Shown piece after piece: positions 27,800-35,755 of a stretch of 64,000 nt of DNA. Position numbers and translations under genes: made by a program. The DNA is taken from NCBI GenBank assembly GCA_023434855.1, contig JAEYSJ010000384.1, positions 13,502-77,501 on the forward strand, read 5' to 3'. Every line of letters begins with the position of its first letter. Within the stretch, counting starts at the first letter, position 1. The DNA comes from Bacillota bacterium (GTDB lineage: Bacteria; Bacillota_C; Negativicutes; JAEYSJ01). The notes under the pieces were generated by a model that was not told where the DNA came from, made no database searches, and saw only the letters and a program-made list of their open reading frames with translations.

Positions 27800-28371
27800 A
27801 ACAGGTAAACCCCCGCCATATTTAGCAAGTTGCGCAATGTTGCCAGCGGCAAACCCACCACGTTAGTATAACATCCATTAATTCTTTCGACAAACAATGC
27901 CCCAACGCCCTGAATAGCGTACGCTCCTGCTTTATCCATTGGTTCACCGGTAGCAACATATCGTTCAATTTCTTCTTTCGTCAGCTGGGCAATATGAACT
28001 GTGGTAACAGAAAAGTCAGTCCAACTTCTGCCTGTACCACATTCTACAATTGCCACACCGGTTACTACCTGGTGTTCGCGGCCTGACAAATCAGACAACA
28101 TACGACAAGCGTCATAAGCATCAGCCGGCTTGCCAAATACCTGGCCATCAAGCACAACAATGGTGTCTGCTCCAATAACTATATCACCGGAATTAAGTTT
28201 ACCAGCCACATCAGCGGCTTTGGCTTTAGCCTGAACAACTGCCAGCTCATTTGGTGGCAAATCCTGAGTATTATCCTCAATAACGCTGCTGGTAATCACT
28301 TCAAAATCGCACCCTACCTGGGTTAAAAGTTCTTGCCTCCTGGGTGATGCAGATGCAAGAATTATTGACAT
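27796..28371 (-). CDS. maf: Maf family nucleotide pyrophosphatase
   Basis: Maf hydrolyses non-canonical or modified nucleoside triphosphates and affects septum formation when overexpressed in Bacillus. The 191-residue protein begins with the signature SIILASASPRRQELL, followed by GADTIVVLDGQVFGKP and DKAGAYAIQGVGALFVERI. AGGGAGGTATCATAATAGT lies before the ATG. It is followed by radC with a four-base overlap. Confidence 0.94.
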   Translation of the reverse strand: MSIILASASPRRQELLTQVGCDFEVITSSVIEDNTQDLPPNELAVVQAKAKAADVAGKLNSGDIVIGADTIVVLDGQVFGKPADAYDACRMLSDLSGREHQVVTGVAIVECGTGRSWTDFSVTTVHIAQLTKEEIERYVATGEPMDKAGAYAIQGVGALFVERINGCYTNVVGLPLATLRNLLNMAGVYLL

Positions 28372-28388
28372 ACTATTATGATACCTCC

Positions 28389-28691
28389 CTAAAAACGTTT
28401 GAAAAGAAATGCTGCCGCTACTATACCCAATATGCTAATCAGATTTGGATGCAGTGAAAAACCAAATATTAGTTTAATGACATATAGATTAATGGTTATT
28501 GGCGGCAAATCAAAGATAGGAAAGGTTTTAACCAAATAAGGAGCCACTCCTGACATCATAGTAGAAGTTGCTATAATCTCTCCTAATATCCCGCCTAAAA
28601 CAGCACCGGTAACTAAAAACAAAGCCAATACACCATAACCTTTAGTATTGCCACCACGCAACAACATTACCCCCAACATTATATTTGGCAA
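28389..28691 (-). CDS. DUF4321 membrane protein
   Basis: A 100-residue protein with three hydrophobic segments (about 19-40, 62-82, 84-98) and the sequence GGNTKGYGVLALFLVTGAVLGGILGE, typical of DUF4321, a small membrane family found upstream of maf in clostridia and Negativicutes. The start is probably the TTG at 28691 (AAGGAG upstream), with an internal ATG at 28679 as alternative. No function is known. Confidence 0.8.
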   Translation of the reverse strand: MPNIMLGVMLLRGGNTKGYGVLALFLVTGAVLGGILGEIIATSTMMSGVAPYLVKTFPIFDLPPITINLYVIKLIFGFSLHPNLISILGIVAAAFLFKRF

Positions 28692-28797
28692 CTTACCCTA
28701 TACTCCTTCTACAAGAAACGGAAGAAATCCTGGAATTATTACAAGGATTTTTGCATATTTGCACATTTTTTTACAACATGGTTGGTATTGCTTTATA

Positions 28798-29313
28798 TTA
28801 CGCTAAATTAAGTTTAGAAACTTTAGTTAAAAAATAGGCAGTAGTAAATCCGGTGGCCAAACCTGTAGGCACAGCAAACAGCACCAGATAAGGCAGGTAC
28901 CACAGCAAGCTGGAGCTGACTACCACTAGCGCTGCTACCAAAATCTGCGCCAAATTATGCACAACCGCCCCGATTACACTAACACCGACTATCGAAAAAG
29001 GCGGCTGCCAGAAACGAAAAACAAATGCCATAACCGCTGTGCTTATCAATGCTCCGCTGATACTCATGGCAAAAGCCGGTCCAAGAAACGCTCCACCAAA
29101 CAATGAACCGATAAGAACCCTTAAAATTGCAACAAAAAAAGCGTCCTGCCAACCGTATATGGCAATAACAACCAATGAAACAATATTAGCCAGGCCAAGC
29201 TTAATGCCCGGCACAGGCAATGGCAAAGGTATCCAGGCTTCAACCACATGCAGAACACTGGCAATGGCCACAAATAGCGCCAATAATACCATTCGTCTTG
29301 TGTTATTATGCAT
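28798..29313 (-). CDS. Gx transporter family membrane protein
   Basis: About 171 residues with five or six membrane helices and the family pattern PLPVPGIKLGLANIVSLV and RVLIGSLFGGAF. Gx proteins resemble the S components of ECF transporters and were often labelled heptaprenyl diphosphate synthase component I. I start at the ATG 29313, which has AGGTG upstream; a GTG at 29322 is in frame. It is paired with the NusG-domain-II gene, a frequent association of unknown meaning. Confidence 0.82.
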   Translation of the reverse strand: MHNNTRRMVLLALFVAIASVLHVVEAWIPLPLPVPGIKLGLANIVSLVVIAIYGWQDAFFVAILRVLIGSLFGGAFLGPAFAMSISGALISTAVMAFVFRFWQPPFSIVGVSVIGAVVHNLAQILVAALVVVSSSLLWYLPYLVLFAVPTGLATGFTTAYFLTKVSKLNLA

Positions 29314-29322
29314 TTTTTTCAC

Positions 29323-29700
29323 CTAACGCGCAATATCGTCAATATCAGTATCTTTCTGAGACACAACCTTAATGACCACCCGCCAAGGCAGGCATACTAT
29401 TTGTTGTGGTGCGGTACTTACCCAGCCTGTACGCACACATATCTGGTCAGGACAATCAGCATCCCGCACACGAATATGCCCGTCCTGAACTTCAATAATA
29501 TTGTAATGTTCAGTGCCGCCAATGCGGAATTCTTCACGGTAGCCTGCCCTGAGCGGCATAGTTTTTATCAGCATGCCGTCTTTCCATATTTCCGCCGTGC
29601 GATTGCCTGCTGCTGGAAAGAAAAACAGACCGGCACCAGCCCCGCACACCGCTGCTATAAGCAATAGGCCAACAAGCCATTTATCGGCCCGTGTTAACAT
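29323..29700 (-). CDS. NusG domain II-containing secreted/membrane protein
   Basis: About 125 residues: an N-terminal membrane helix (about 8-26) and a NusG-II beta domain with the hallmark cysteine pair DCPDQICVRTGWV. Such proteins are usually encoded next to Gx transporters and sometimes FMN-binding or ApbE proteins. I start at MLTRADK; an in-frame GTG 12 bases earlier is possible. The two cysteines probably face outside the membrane. Function unknown. Confidence 0.85.
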   Translation of the reverse strand: MLTRADKWLVGLLLIAAVCGAGAGLFFFPAAGNRTAEIWKDGMLIKTMPLRAGYREEFRIGGTEHYNIIEVQDGHIRVRDADCPDQICVRTGWVSTAPQQIVCLPWRVVIKVVSQKDTDIDDIAR

Positions 29701-29797
29701 TCCACCAGCCACCCTATCTGTATGAATATAGCTTATTTTACCTTAAAATGACTTGTCATGCAAGAAAAGGTAATACATATAGTTAAGAAAAAAAGTA

Positions 29798-29839
29798 AAA
29801 AGCCGTTGTCATTATAACAAGATACTGACAATGGCTTTT
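29798..29839 (-). terminator. Terminator of the spoIIIA operon
   Basis: AAAGCCATTGTCA and TGACAACGGCTTT pair around a loop of about 14 bases and are followed on the minus strand by TTTACTTTTTTT. It lies just past the spoIIIAH stop. Confidence 0.75.
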
Positions 29840-29845
29840 ATATTT

Positions 29846-30385
29846 TTATGGTTTTGCACTGATTGTTATATCTTCTGCTTTTACCCCGGAAACCCTGCTG
29901 ATAATATCAGCTACCTGAATAACCTCCTCGCGGGATAGCGAAGTAGTTTTTACAACTACACTTACAGAATTATCACGGATAAAAACCAGCGCATCGGCAA
30001 AACCGCGGGCCTTTATCAAATTCTCCATTTCGGCCTCATGCTGTTTTTCCTGCATAAGCTTTAATATTGCATCTTGCGAATGCTGCCTTGCTTCCTCGCT
30101 ACTGGCAGTTTTTATGCTCTCCCGCAATAAGTCCGACCGTTCACTGCGATTCTTGTCCCGTTCAAGCCTGTATTCAGTAAAAAAGTCAGGACTGGCAGCC
30201 GGCACAACTTGCTCAACCGTCACCGTTTTAGTCACCTGCATAGCATTAGAACGGTCCGCTTTTACTTGCCGGTAATATTCAATACCCGCCAATCCCGCTA
30301 TACCCAATATGACTACCATAATAACAGCCAACCCAGCCATAACAGCAATAATTTTCTTTGCTCTGCCTACAGTAAAAATAACCAT
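29846..30385 (-). CDS. spoIIIAH: Stage III sporulation protein AH
   Basis: SpoIIIAH sits in the mother-cell membrane and reaches across to forespore SpoIIQ, forming a ring of the feeding-tube channel. The 179-residue protein has one membrane helix (about 10-34), a coiled-coil middle with many charged residues (about 70-118) and a C-terminal ring-building domain related to YscJ/FliF (about 118-179). GAGGTTAGGCAG precedes ATG. It ends the eight-gene operon. Confidence 0.92.
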   Translation of the reverse strand: MVIFTVGRAKKIIAVMAGLAVIMVVILGIAGLAGIEYYRQVKADRSNAMQVTKTVTVEQVVPAASPDFFTEYRLERDKNRSERSDLLRESIKTASSEEARQHSQDAILKLMQEKQHEAEMENLIKARGFADALVFIRDNSVSVVVKTTSLSREEVIQVADIISRVSGVKAEDITISAKP

Positions 30386-30395
30386 CTGCCTAACC

Positions 30396-31001
30396 TCACT
30401 TCCTTTGCGGTATTACCGTAATCTTATACGCTGGAATCCCTAAGCCAGCCTCCACAGCTCTGGTTAGGTTTGCTTTAACTGTAGAATCATATGCACCTTC
30501 GGCAATTACTAGCACGCCTTTAATAACTGGTTTTAATTCCCTAAGCATTACCGGATGATCTACGCCATTTTCCTTGCTTAACAATATTTGTTCAGTTTCC
30601 TTGATTTCTGTCGTGGTGCGAATGCCACCGCCTGTGTCTTTTTCCTGTATAGTCTTGCTTTCCTTGGTAATATTTCTGGCAGGCTCCTGGGTACCGCCGT
30701 TTTCCAAAGTAATATTAACAGCTACCGCCCCTGCTCCTTTTACTTGTGATAATAAATTGGCCAGCTTAGCCTCCAGAGCTTCCTCATAATTACGAACTTG
30801 TGCCGGAGCACTTTTGGCTACTTCGGCAGGTGTTTCGACTTTGGATTTGTTCGGCTGGGAGTCCAGCAGTCCGCCGGATATCAGTAAAATTACTCCCAGA
30901 ATTCCCAGCCAAACAAGCCGCATATTAAGCACACCACTTTTAAATAGTTGTGCGGGCCATATTTTTTTTGTTTTTTCGATAACTGCGTTAAAACTTGACA
31001 T
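30396..31001 (-). CDS. spoIIIAG: Stage III sporulation protein AG
   Basis: SpoIIIAG forms large rings in the mother cell-forespore channel. The 201-residue protein has a basic cytoplasmic start, one membrane helix (about 24-42) and a ring-building domain with LLSQVKGAGAVAVNITLENG and PVIKGVLVIAEGA. GAAGGAGGCTAGAAGG precedes ATG. It is followed by spoIIIAH after 10 bases; the upstream gap to spoIIIAF holds a repeat element. Confidence 0.92.
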   Translation of the reverse strand: MSSFNAVIEKTKKIWPAQLFKSGVLNMRLVWLGILGVILLISGGLLDSQPNKSKVETPAEVAKSAPAQVRNYEEALEAKLANLLSQVKGAGAVAVNITLENGGTQEPARNITKESKTIQEKDTGGGIRTTTEIKETEQILLSKENGVDHPVMLRELKPVIKGVLVIAEGAYDSTVKANLTRAVEAGLGIPAYKITVIPQRK

Positions 31002-31044
31002 CCTTCTAGCCTCCTTCTCAAAATAGTTTTTCCTCCTTAAGGTG

Positions 31045-31232
31045 GGAACTGCTTATAAACCGCCATCTGCTTCGTTGTTCCTGCGATCCTCACTCCAACG
31101 TACTTCCAGTACGCTTCCGTTGCGGTTCTCGTCTCGCCCGGTTTGGTTAATGTCTACCTTGTAGTATCTAAATCGTTATTCGCAATAAGTTAGAACTATG
31201 AAACGGTGCATCTGACGATTTCTAAGCAGTTC
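31045..31232. repeat. GAACTGCTTA-type inverted-repeat element (copy A, longest)
   Basis: The ends GAACTGCTTA and TAAGCAGTTC are inverted repeats. The interior begins with CCATCTGCTTCGTTG and contains TCCAGTACGC, both shared with the copy at 45801. This copy has about 65 extra bases before the right end. It fills the spoIIIAG-spoIIIAF gap. Confidence 0.8.
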
Positions 31233-31267
31233 GAGGCATCTGATCTGAATATTTACTTCAAGTTACT

Positions 31268-31894
31268 TCAAAATAACTTTTGAATACTTATCTGCTCCTT
31301 GGGTAATTGGTACAGTTCGGCGATAGTGCGGGTTATTTTTTCTTTGAGCTCGGGGTTTAAATCCTCTTGGCCGGCTTGGGACTGCTCGGTGGCGGCTTTA
31401 CTGCCGATTGATACCGGCGGTACTTTGGTTACCTTTTTTTCCCCGGGCGAAATACCAGGCATCACATAGACCATAATCTTTTTGATACTGCCTGCCGGAT
31501 TTGCGCCGCCGGTATTCACATCAACGATTACTTTAGCGTCAGCCACACCGTCAACAGCCATCACCATCGCTTTTATTTGTTTAGCAAGGTCTCTTTTGTA
31601 CATTTCGTACGACAGCCGCTCCCGTTCGCCGGATACAGAAGCCACGGCGCTGACAATATCTGTCGCTTGAGACGAATTATTAATACTAGTACTTAGCGCG
31701 ACTACATGATCATTGCCCCACCGGCTTTGGATAATATCAATAAACGGATTAAGAATGGCCAGCATGATAAACAATCCCATAATCACCCTGATAAACCGCT
31801 GCATATTGCTATTAGGAAGTAAAAGCTCCAGAAATGAAGCGAATAATACTACTAAAATAATCCCTTTAACCCATGCTGTAATTATCGCGATCAT
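31268..31894 (-). CDS. spoIIIAF: Stage III sporulation protein AF
   Basis: SpoIIIAF is a component of the SpoIIIA-SpoIIQ channel. The 208-residue protein has two N-terminal membrane helices (about 5-24 and 33-52) and a soluble C-terminal ring-like domain (about 95-208) with MVMAVDGVADAKVIVDV. CAGGTAGGTGATAGA precedes ATG. Repeat elements occupy the gaps on both sides, so the gene is unusually far from its operon neighbours. Confidence 0.9.
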   Translation of the reverse strand: MIAIITAWVKGIILVVLFASFLELLLPNSNMQRFIRVIMGLFIMLAILNPFIDIIQSRWGNDHVVALSTSINNSSQATDIVSAVASVSGERERLSYEMYKRDLAKQIKAMVMAVDGVADAKVIVDVNTGGANPAGSIKKIMVYVMPGISPGEKKVTKVPPVSIGSKAATEQSQAGQEDLNPELKEKITRTIAELYQLPKEQISIQKLF

Positions 31895-31932
31895 TCTATC
31901 ACCTACCTGTTAACATCTACTCAATCAAGATG

Positions 31933-32054
31933 GGAACTGCTTATAAACCGCCATCTGCGTCGTTGCTCCTGCGGTCCTCACTCCAACGTACGACCTAGTA
32001 CGCCTCCGTTCCGGTCCTCGTCGCGCCTAGCACCTGACGATTTCTAAGCAGTTC
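31933..32054. repeat. GAACTGCTTA-type inverted-repeat element (copy B)
   Basis: A 122-base copy of the element at 31045 and 45801, with the ends GAACTGCTTATAAACC and TTTCTAAGCAGTTC and the interior CCATCTGCGTCGTTGCTCC. It lies between spoIIIAF and spoIIIAE. Confidence 0.85.
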
Positions 32055-32079
32055 GAGGCATTTTGAGAACCTGGCAGGC

Positions 32080-33240
32080 CTACCTCAGCATCATCGCCGC
32101 ACTGCCGACACCAATAATCATCGTAATAGCTAAAAAAAACATTACTGCAACTGTTATCACCGCCCCAAAAATCAACAGCAGATTATTACCCATAGCATCC
32201 AGGCATTTGGCCATTTTTTCATCCCCCATCGGCTGAACCAAAGCACCGGCAATTTTTATGACAAGAATAAGAGCCAGCAATTTTATCACCGGAAAGGCAC
32301 AAATCATAAAAATTGCCACTACCCCGAATATACCTATTGCGTTCTTTAGCAATAAAGATGCGCCCATTACTACTTCCACTGTATCAGCAAGCATCTTGCC
32401 CACAACCGGAATAAAAGTGGCTGTAGCAAATTTAGCAGTCCGTAAAGTTACCCCGTCAGCTACACTGCCTGTCACCCCTTGAATAGTAATCATCCCGATA
32501 AAAGCGACCATGGCAAAACCAAGCACCACCATGCCTGCCTGTTTAAACAGTCCGGACAGATTGCTTAAATGATATTTATCAGATAAATTGTTAACGCACT
32601 CCAAAACAGCAGTCAGAAACAGTAGCGGCAGTACCGCATCTTTTACCACCACGCTAATTGTATTAACAACAAATAACATCAACGGCGTAAATAATGACGC
32701 CGAAGTCAGGGCACCTACGCCTGCCAGCAGGGAAATCAACAGCGGCAAAAGTGCTTCCATAAAACCGACCATATTTGCTACAGTTTGACTTGCCAGTGTC
32801 AAGGCACCAAACATGGCATTCAGTACTATGACCACCAAAAAAATATAGCACAAACTATAGGCCAATAATGATATTCCAGAATGCTCAAAGGAATTTTGCA
32901 AGTTTTGCAGCAAGGCACACAATACGGCTAAAAACACCAGCTTACCCATTAAATGGAGGTTGGTTGACAGTTCCCTAAACAACCGTGCAATAAAAGTCTG
33001 CCAGACGGTTTGCCAATTAAATGTCAGTCCTTTACCGGCAATATCTTTTAGAATGTCACCATTGAGCAAAGGAATGTCTTCATTTAGTTCACTGTTAATT
33101 TTGCTGATAAACTGATTGACATTGTCGGTAGATAACGTATCCAACAGCTGCTGCCCAATAGCATTACTGTCAAGCGGCGCTGCTGCTGCACCTGCCGTAT
33201 ATGCCAGCAATATGAGTAAAGTTATTAGCAATTTCTTCAT
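32080..33240 (-). CDS. spoIIIAE: Stage III sporulation protein AE
   Basis: SpoIIIAE is the large polytopic membrane protein of the channel. The 386-residue product has an N-terminal signal-like helix (about 2-20), a polar region (about 22-85) and seven or eight membrane helices with ATFIPVVGKMLADTVEVVMGAS, typical of the family. GGTGGAATAAG precedes ATG, and a perfect hairpin with TTTT lies directly upstream of that site (33258-33277). Confidence 0.93.
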   Translation of the reverse strand: MKKLLITLLILLAYTAGAAAAPLDSNAIGQQLLDTLSTDNVNQFISKINSELNEDIPLLNGDILKDIAGKGLTFNWQTVWQTFIARLFRELSTNLHLMGKLVFLAVLCALLQNLQNSFEHSGISLLAYSLCYIFLVVIVLNAMFGALTLASQTVANMVGFMEALLPLLISLLAGVGALTSASLFTPLMLFVVNTISVVVKDAVLPLLFLTAVLECVNNLSDKYHLSNLSGLFKQAGMVVLGFAMVAFIGMITIQGVTGSVADGVTLRTAKFATATFIPVVGKMLADTVEVVMGASLLLKNAIGIFGVVAIFMICAFPVIKLLALILVIKIAGALVQPMGDEKMAKCLDAMGNNLLLIFGAVITVAVMFFLAITMIIGVGSAAMMLR

Positions 33241-33257
33241 CTTATTCCACCTTAAAA

Positions 33258-33277
33258 GCGTGTTTCAAGAAACACGC
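33258..33277 (-). other. Perfect hairpin immediately before the spoIIIAE start
   Basis: GCGTGTTTC and GAAACACGC form a 9-bp stem with a two-base loop, followed on the minus strand by TTTTAAGGTGG, the spoIIIAE ribosome binding site. It looks like a short terminator or mRNA-processing hairpin inside the operon. Confidence 0.6.
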
Positions 33278-33290
33278 AACCTCAAGCTAA

Positions 33291-33416
33291 GGAGGTTGTT
33301 TAAAAATGTCCAGATGCGAGGCGCGATGAGGATTGCGCAACGCCGCGTACCGGGTTTGTACGCAAGTAAGCAACCGCAGGAGCAACGAAGCAGATGGGCG
33401 TTTTTTAACAGCCTCT
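33291..33416. repeat. Related inverted-repeat element (copy D, reverse orientation, different ends)
   Basis: Read on the minus strand the centre contains CATCTGCTTCGTTGCTCCTG and CATCGCGCCTCGCATCTG, as in copy C at 45801, but the outer inverted repeat differs (GAGGCTGTTAAAAAA against TTTTTAAACAACCTCC). It fills the spoIIIAE-spoIIIAD gap in the opposite orientation to the other copies. Confidence 0.75.
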
Positions 33417-33417
33417 C

Positions 33418-33804
33418 TTAGGGGACAAACTTTACAACAGTATCAAGCACCAACGCAATAATCGGAATAGCTATTACCATTACCAAAACCTTGCCGGCAA
33501 ACTCTATTTTTCCGGCCACAGCCCCTTCTCCCGCATCCCGGCATACTTGTGCTCCAAATTCGGTAATATAGGCGATACCGATAATTTTTAAAATTGTATT
33601 TAAATATATCTGGCTGATACTGGCCTTCTCCGCCAAATCCCTGAACAAATTAAGGACAACATTAATTTTGGCAAGCACTAGCAAGAAAATAATAGTTGCC
33701 AGTGTCAGACTCAACTGCACAGCAATTTCCGGTTTTTCCCGTCTGATTATTAAAATAAGTAATGTCACCACAAATCCCAGTCCAATGATTTGAACGATCT
33801 CCAT
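33418..33804 (-). CDS. spoIIIAD: Stage III sporulation protein AD
   Basis: A 128-residue membrane protein with three or four helices and the family sequence LILIIRREKPEIAVQLSLTLATIIFLLVL. With SpoIIIAC it probably forms part of the export apparatus of the channel. The start MEIVQIIG has AAGAGGTGTACGGC upstream; a GTG 9 bases earlier is in frame. A 24-base hairpin lies between it and spoIIIAC. Confidence 0.92.
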   Translation of the reverse strand: MEIVQIIGLGFVVTLLILIIRREKPEIAVQLSLTLATIIFLLVLAKINVVLNLFRDLAEKASISQIYLNTILKIIGIAYITEFGAQVCRDAGEGAVAGKIEFAGKVLVMVIAIPIIALVLDTVVKFVP

Positions 33805-33820
33805 GCCGTACACCTCTTAT

Positions 33821-33844
33821 AGAGCGTGTTGAAAACACGTCTCT
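33821..33844 (-). other. Hairpin between spoIIIAC and spoIIIAD
   Basis: AGAGACGTGTT pairs with AACACGCTCT around a three-base loop on the minus strand, just before the spoIIIAD ribosome binding site. Its stem (CGTGTT/AACACG) resembles the hairpin before spoIIIAE, so both may play the same part in the operon transcript. Confidence 0.5.
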
Positions 33845-34044
33845 TAGAATAGTTTAAATACGTCCTGCACCGTGGTGAACAACCGTCCCAACAATTGTAC
33901 AACCCACAACAATACCAAAGTAAACCCGGCCAATGTACATAAATGTGCCATATCTTCCTTACCTGCCTGTTTTAGTGCTGTATGAAAAACTGCTACCAGG
34001 ATGCCAACCCCGGCAATTTTAAAGAGCACGTCCAAGCCCACCAT
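33844..34044 (-). CDS. spoIIIAC: Stage III sporulation protein AC
   Basis: A 66-residue protein with two membrane helices (about 3-24 and 34-56) and the family pattern DVLFKIAGVGILVAVFHTAL and QAGKEDMAHLCTLAGF. GGAGGTGGGG directly precedes the chosen ATG (34044). It sits in the fixed order spoIIIAB-AC-AD. Confidence 0.92.
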   Translation of the reverse strand: MVGLDVLFKIAGVGILVAVFHTALKQAGKEDMAHLCTLAGFTLVLLWVVQLLGRLFTTVQDVFKLF

Positions 34045-34130
34045 CCCCACCTCCGTCTCTCAATCTCCGATTTTAAAATATTTTGAATCAGTCTCGTTTA
34101 ATTAAGGTACCTGTATGTTAAAATACACCC

Positions 34131-34652
34131 TCATAGCAAGAGAATTATCACAGCTAAACTGCCGCAAACACCAAGGTAACGGTACATTTTTGTATTCTGG
34201 TCCCGTATTTTTATAGCATCAGACTCAATTTGGGCCAATTGCTGCTGCACCATATCTAAATATTTCTCTTGTTCTTCACGGCTTACATACCCTAAGTTGG
34301 CCCCTAAAGCAGCTAAAATTTCTGTCTCGGGTTTGCATAGTACCAATTTGCCTTTTGCCTGAACCAATGCTTGATCTATAGCTTCCTGTGGCGTCATCCA
34401 GCCATTGCACTGTAGAATGTCCGCCACATTTGTAAACAGTTCAGCCACCGGGCCTTCTGTGCCTGTCACACAACGGTCCAAGGCATCAGGCAGCGGCATG
34501 GCAACATAATTGATATATGATTTCAAAGACGCCAGACAGCCGATAATCTGCCTAATTTGCCGCGGACGTTCACTGCAGCGTGCTGCCATTTGAAAACCAA
34601 TAAGTGTGCCTGCAATCACTACCAGTGTACTGCCGAAGATTTTTAGCCACAT
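34131..34652 (-). CDS. spoIIIAB: Stage III sporulation protein AB
   Basis: A 173-residue membrane-anchored protein with N-terminal (about 6-22) and C-terminal (about 160-173) hydrophobic segments and a helical middle, as in the SpoIIIAB family, which resembles GspF-like secretion components. Its ATG overlaps the end of spoIIIAA by 10 bases, so translation is coupled. Confidence 0.9.
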   Translation of the reverse strand: MWLKIFGSTLVVIAGTLIGFQMAARCSERPRQIRQIIGCLASLKSYINYVAMPLPDALDRCVTGTEGPVAELFTNVADILQCNGWMTPQEAIDQALVQAKGKLVLCKPETEILAALGANLGYVSREEQEKYLDMVQQQLAQIESDAIKIRDQNTKMYRYLGVCGSLAVIILLL

Positions 34653-35644
34653 ATTTTTACTCCTTTCGCCGCATACATAATTTCGCCGTTTTTTACAGAG
34701 ATAATTTCTTCCACAGTACCAACCTCCGGCTCATTACTGAGCACAATATAACGATCAAAATATTTATAACGGATCAGTTCGCCGATAAATGGGCGATGCA
34801 AAACCTCTTCAGCATCTCCGCCATGTACACTGGCAATTACACTAACGCCAGCATTTACCGCCTCTCGAACCGCCCAGGCATCCTCCTCGCGTCCCAGTTC
34901 ATCAGTAACAACTACCTGCGGGGCCATGGAGCGGATTAGCATTAACAGGCCATCAGCTTTAGGACAACCATCAAGTACATCCACCCGGCAGCCTAAATCT
35001 ACTGTGGGAATACCATTTTGACAGGCGGCAATTTCTGAACGTTCATCCACAACTCCAACCTGTACGCCGCTAAATTTGCCGCATAAACTGCCACCGCTGA
35101 TATGTCTGATAATATCCCTCAATATTGTTGTTTTACCGCAGCGCGGCGGAGAAATCAGCAATGTATTCAGCACATGCCTGCCCCCTGTAATAATGTAGGG
35201 AATGATTTGATCGGCGCAGCCTTTCACTTCTCTGGCGATGCGAATATTCATTGAATTAATGTTCTTTAAAGTTTTGATTTTGCCGTTTTCCACTATTGCC
35301 TGTCCAGCCAGACCGACCCGGTGTCCACCATTAATAGTCAGAAATCCTGTTTTTAGTTCTTGTTCAAAAGCGTACAAGGAATTTTTACTGATTAGCTGCA
35401 ATGTTTTTGCTAAATCATCCCTGCTGCATACATAAGCTTCACTAAACGTGTCTATTGCCTGGCCACTCAAATTTAACATGACATCAGTATTACTCAGTAC
35501 CAAAAGCAAAGGCAGTTCTGCCCGTAAACGCACTTCAGTTACCTGATTTAATAATATATTCGGCGTTCCCTGCAGTACCGAGACTAACTGAGGAGACAGT
35601 ACCGGGAAAACGCTTTCTTTCAGAACATTGCTGACATCACCCAT
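34643..35644 (-). CDS. spoIIIAA: Stage III sporulation ATPase AA
   Basis: SpoIIIAA is the secretion-type ATPase thought to power the SpoIIIA channel. The 333-residue protein has an N-terminal domain and an ATPase domain with Walker A PPRCGKTT (166-173), VGVVDERSEIAA and the Walker B-like VVVTDELGREED. GGAGGATTTAAG precedes ATG. It is the first gene of spoIIIAA-AH and lies downstream of a sigma-E-like promoter. Confidence 0.95.
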   Translation of the reverse strand: MGDVSNVLKESVFPVLSPQLVSVLQGTPNILLNQVTEVRLRAELPLLLVLSNTDVMLNLSGQAIDTFSEAYVCSRDDLAKTLQLISKNSLYAFEQELKTGFLTINGGHRVGLAGQAIVENGKIKTLKNINSMNIRIAREVKGCADQIIPYIITGGRHVLNTLLISPPRCGKTTILRDIIRHISGGSLCGKFSGVQVGVVDERSEIAACQNGIPTVDLGCRVDVLDGCPKADGLLMLIRSMAPQVVVTDELGREEDAWAVREAVNAGVSVIASVHGGDAEEVLHRPFIGELIRYKYFDRYIVLSNEPEVGTVEEIISVKNGEIMYAAKGVKICG

Positions 35645-35670
35645 CTTAAATCCTCCAATCTTTCTTTACA

Positions 35671-35700
35671 TAGATATGGAGCAGCAAAAAACTTTATGCC
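35671..35700 (-). promoter_or_regulatory. Candidate sigma-E promoter for spoIIIAA-AH
   Basis: On the minus strand GGCATAAA (35693-35700) is followed after 14 bases by CATATCTA (35671-35678), close to the sigma-E pattern. The transcript would start about 20 bases before the spoIIIAA ATG, leaving just room for its GGAGG site. The Bacillus operon is also sigma-E dependent. Confidence 0.5.
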
Positions 35701-35710
35701 AAAAAAAAAT

Positions 35711-35737
35711 AAAAATCCCGGACAAACCGGGATTTTT
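35711..35737 (-). terminator. Terminator of the CD1247-like gene
   Basis: AAAAATCCCGG and CCGGGATTTTT form an 11-bp stem with a five-base loop and long A/T runs on both sides. It separates the upstream gene from the sigma-E promoter of the spoIIIA operon. Confidence 0.85.
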
Positions 35738-35755
35738 TGTTAACGTTTTTTAACT

